Positions 16,140 through 17,167 of a DNA stretch of 17,167 nt are shown piece after piece. The stretch lies in NCBI GenBank assembly GCA_031284275.1, contig JAITAD010000042.1, positions 1-17,167 of the forward strand, read 5' to 3'. This DNA is from Tannerellaceae bacterium (GTDB lineage: Bacteria > Bacteroidota > Bacteroidia > Bacteroidales > Tannerellaceae). The translations under genes were made by a program, and so were the position numbers. Positions within the stretch are counted from its first letter, which is position 1, and every line of letters begins with the position of its first letter. The notes beneath the pieces are model-generated. The model saw only the letters and a list, made by a program, of their open reading frames with translations, had not been told where the DNA came from and searched no databases.

Positions 16140-17167
16140 CGCGCAAGCAGTTGTTGTTCGGCCGCTTGCACTTTCTCGAAAGAAAAGCCGGCGACAATAT
16201 CGGCGAGTAGGGTGGCGATACGGTCGTTACACAAATTGCCGATGCTGCCCTCGTGCGTATAACGTTCCGTCAGCGCCTTTCCTGCGGGCGGGACAAAGGC
16301 GCCGGCCGCTGTACCGGTAAAGAGACGCCCTACCTCCGCATAGGCGTCGCGGAAGGGGACGCCTGCCGTCACGCGGCGGTTTACCTCCTCCACGCTGAAA
16401 AGCGGCGCATAACGTTCATCGTCAAGGATATGTTCATTGACGCTTACTTCTTGCATCATCGACGTCACAATACGCAGACAGTCTTTTAGCTCGTCGAAAG
16501 CCGGCAGAAACAGCTCCTTAATGATTTGCATATCACGGAAGTACCCTGACGGCAAGTTGTTCGCTATGAGCGTGATTTGTTGCGGCAACCCGTGCAACTT
16601 GTTACACTTGGCGCGGGTGAGTTCGAAGACGTCGGGGTTTTTCTTGTGGGGCATGATGCTCGACCCGGTGGTGAAACGGTCGGGCAGCTTGATAAAGCCG
16701 AAGTTCTGGCTGTTAAAGAGGCAAGCGTCGTATGCCAGCCGCGACAAGGTCGCCGCTATGCCCGCAAGTGCGAAAGTGACGGTACGTTCCATCTTGCCGC
16801 GCCCCATTTGGGCGTATACCACGTTGTAATTCATGGAGTCGAAACCCAACAGATCCGTTGTCATCTGCCTGTTCAGCGGGAACGACGAGCCGTAACCTGC
16901 CGCCGACCCCAACGGGTTGCGGTTACAGATCCGATAGGCGGCTTGAAGGAGCAGCAGGTCATCGGCCAGACTCTCGGCGTAAGCGCCAAACCAGAGGCCG
17001 AAAGAGGAGGGCATGGCGATTTGCAGATGCGTATAACCCGGCAGCAGCACGTCCTTATGCGCCTCGCTCTGTGCGAGCAGCGTCTTGCCCAAGGCGGCCG
17101 TCAGCTCCGTCACTTCTCGAAGCTCCGAACGGGTAAACAACTTTAAGTCAAGCAGCACCTGATCGTT
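16136..17167 (-). CDS. argH: Argininosuccinate lyase, 5' end outside window
   Basis: The 343 C-terminal residues are visible; the frame is open through the window edge (the first codons read NDQVLLDLKLF, the usual RNDQV region), so the start is upstream. It converts argininosuccinate to arginine plus fumarate, the last step of arginine synthesis, and belongs to the same superfamily as PurB at 10790-12130. Seen: LLPGYTHLQIAMPSSFG, NRNPLGSAAGYGSSFPLNR, the signature loop GSSIMPHKKNPDVFEL (near 16622-16668) with the catalytic serine, and FRDAYAEVG. The sequence is intact, with no frameshift. Its TGA overlaps the ATG of the Rieske-like lipoprotein, so argH, the lipoprotein and recN are probably expressed together. 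Confidence 0.96.
   Translation of the reverse strand, partial: NDQVLLDLKLFTRSELREVTELTAALGKTLLAQSEAHKDVLLPGYTHLQIAMPSSFGLWFGAYAESLADDLLLLQAAYRICNRNPLGSAAGYGSSFPLNRQMTTDLLGFDSMNYNVVYAQMGRGKMERTVTFALAGIAATLSRLAYDACLFNSQNFGFIKLPDRFTTGSSIMPHKKNPDVFELTRAKCNKLHGLPQQITLIANNLPSGYFRDMQIIKELFLPAFDELKDCLRIVTSMMQEVSVNEHILDDERYAPLFSVEEVNRRVTAGVPFRDAYAEVGRLFTGTAAGAFVPPAGKALTERYTHEGSIGNLCNDRIATLLADIVAGFSFEKVQAAEQQLLAR

Overview
The window is chromosomal DNA from a member of the Bacteroidota, most probably order Bacteroidales. Three things point there. Family-specific proteins are present: a DUF4837 lipoprotein, an Lrp/AsnC regulator of the Bacteroides type, and ArgS and KdsD with Bacteroides-like N-termini. 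Promoters fit the Bacteroidetes -7 consensus TAnnTTTG, several reading TACCTTTG. Most starts lack a Shine-Dalgarno sequence. I cannot resolve the genus. The window is densely coding; the longest gap between genes is about 180 bases, and I see no tRNA, rRNA, CRISPR array, insertion sequence or integrase.

Layout. 1-500 (-): 5' part of kdsD (Kdo/LPS precursor), divergent from a plus-strand run at 601-6680: gyrB, a DUF4837 lipoprotein, sufS, a VanZ-like membrane protein, rnhB and punA. From sufS onward these genes overlap by a few bases and look like one translationally coupled operon. 6677-7519 (-): lgt, tail-to-tail with punA. It shares a divergent promoter region with mazG and an ECF-type sigma factor gene (7655-8996, +). 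The sigma gene converges on and overlaps argS (8948-10744, -), which lies downstream of purB (10790-12130, -). 12312-13505 (+): an AT-richer gene for an AlbA_2/Schlafen-type plus GHKL ATP-binding protein, the only accessory-looking gene. 13522-13995 (+): an Lrp/AsnC regulator that overlaps the end of recN. 13955-17167 (-): recN, a Rieske-like lipoprotein with altered ligand residues, and the 3' part of argH.

Most of the window is core housekeeping: topology, Fe-S sulfur supply, RNA primer/ribonucleotide removal, purine salvage and synthesis, lipoprotein maturation, NTP sanitation, Arg-tRNA charging, arginine synthesis and recombinational repair. I found no convincing undescribed multi-gene system. 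The best places for a second look are the AT-rich ATP-binding gene with a nested palindrome over its promoter, the way its 3' end contains the promoter of the next gene, and the small lipoprotein with a Rieske-like fold signature whose histidine ligands are missing.
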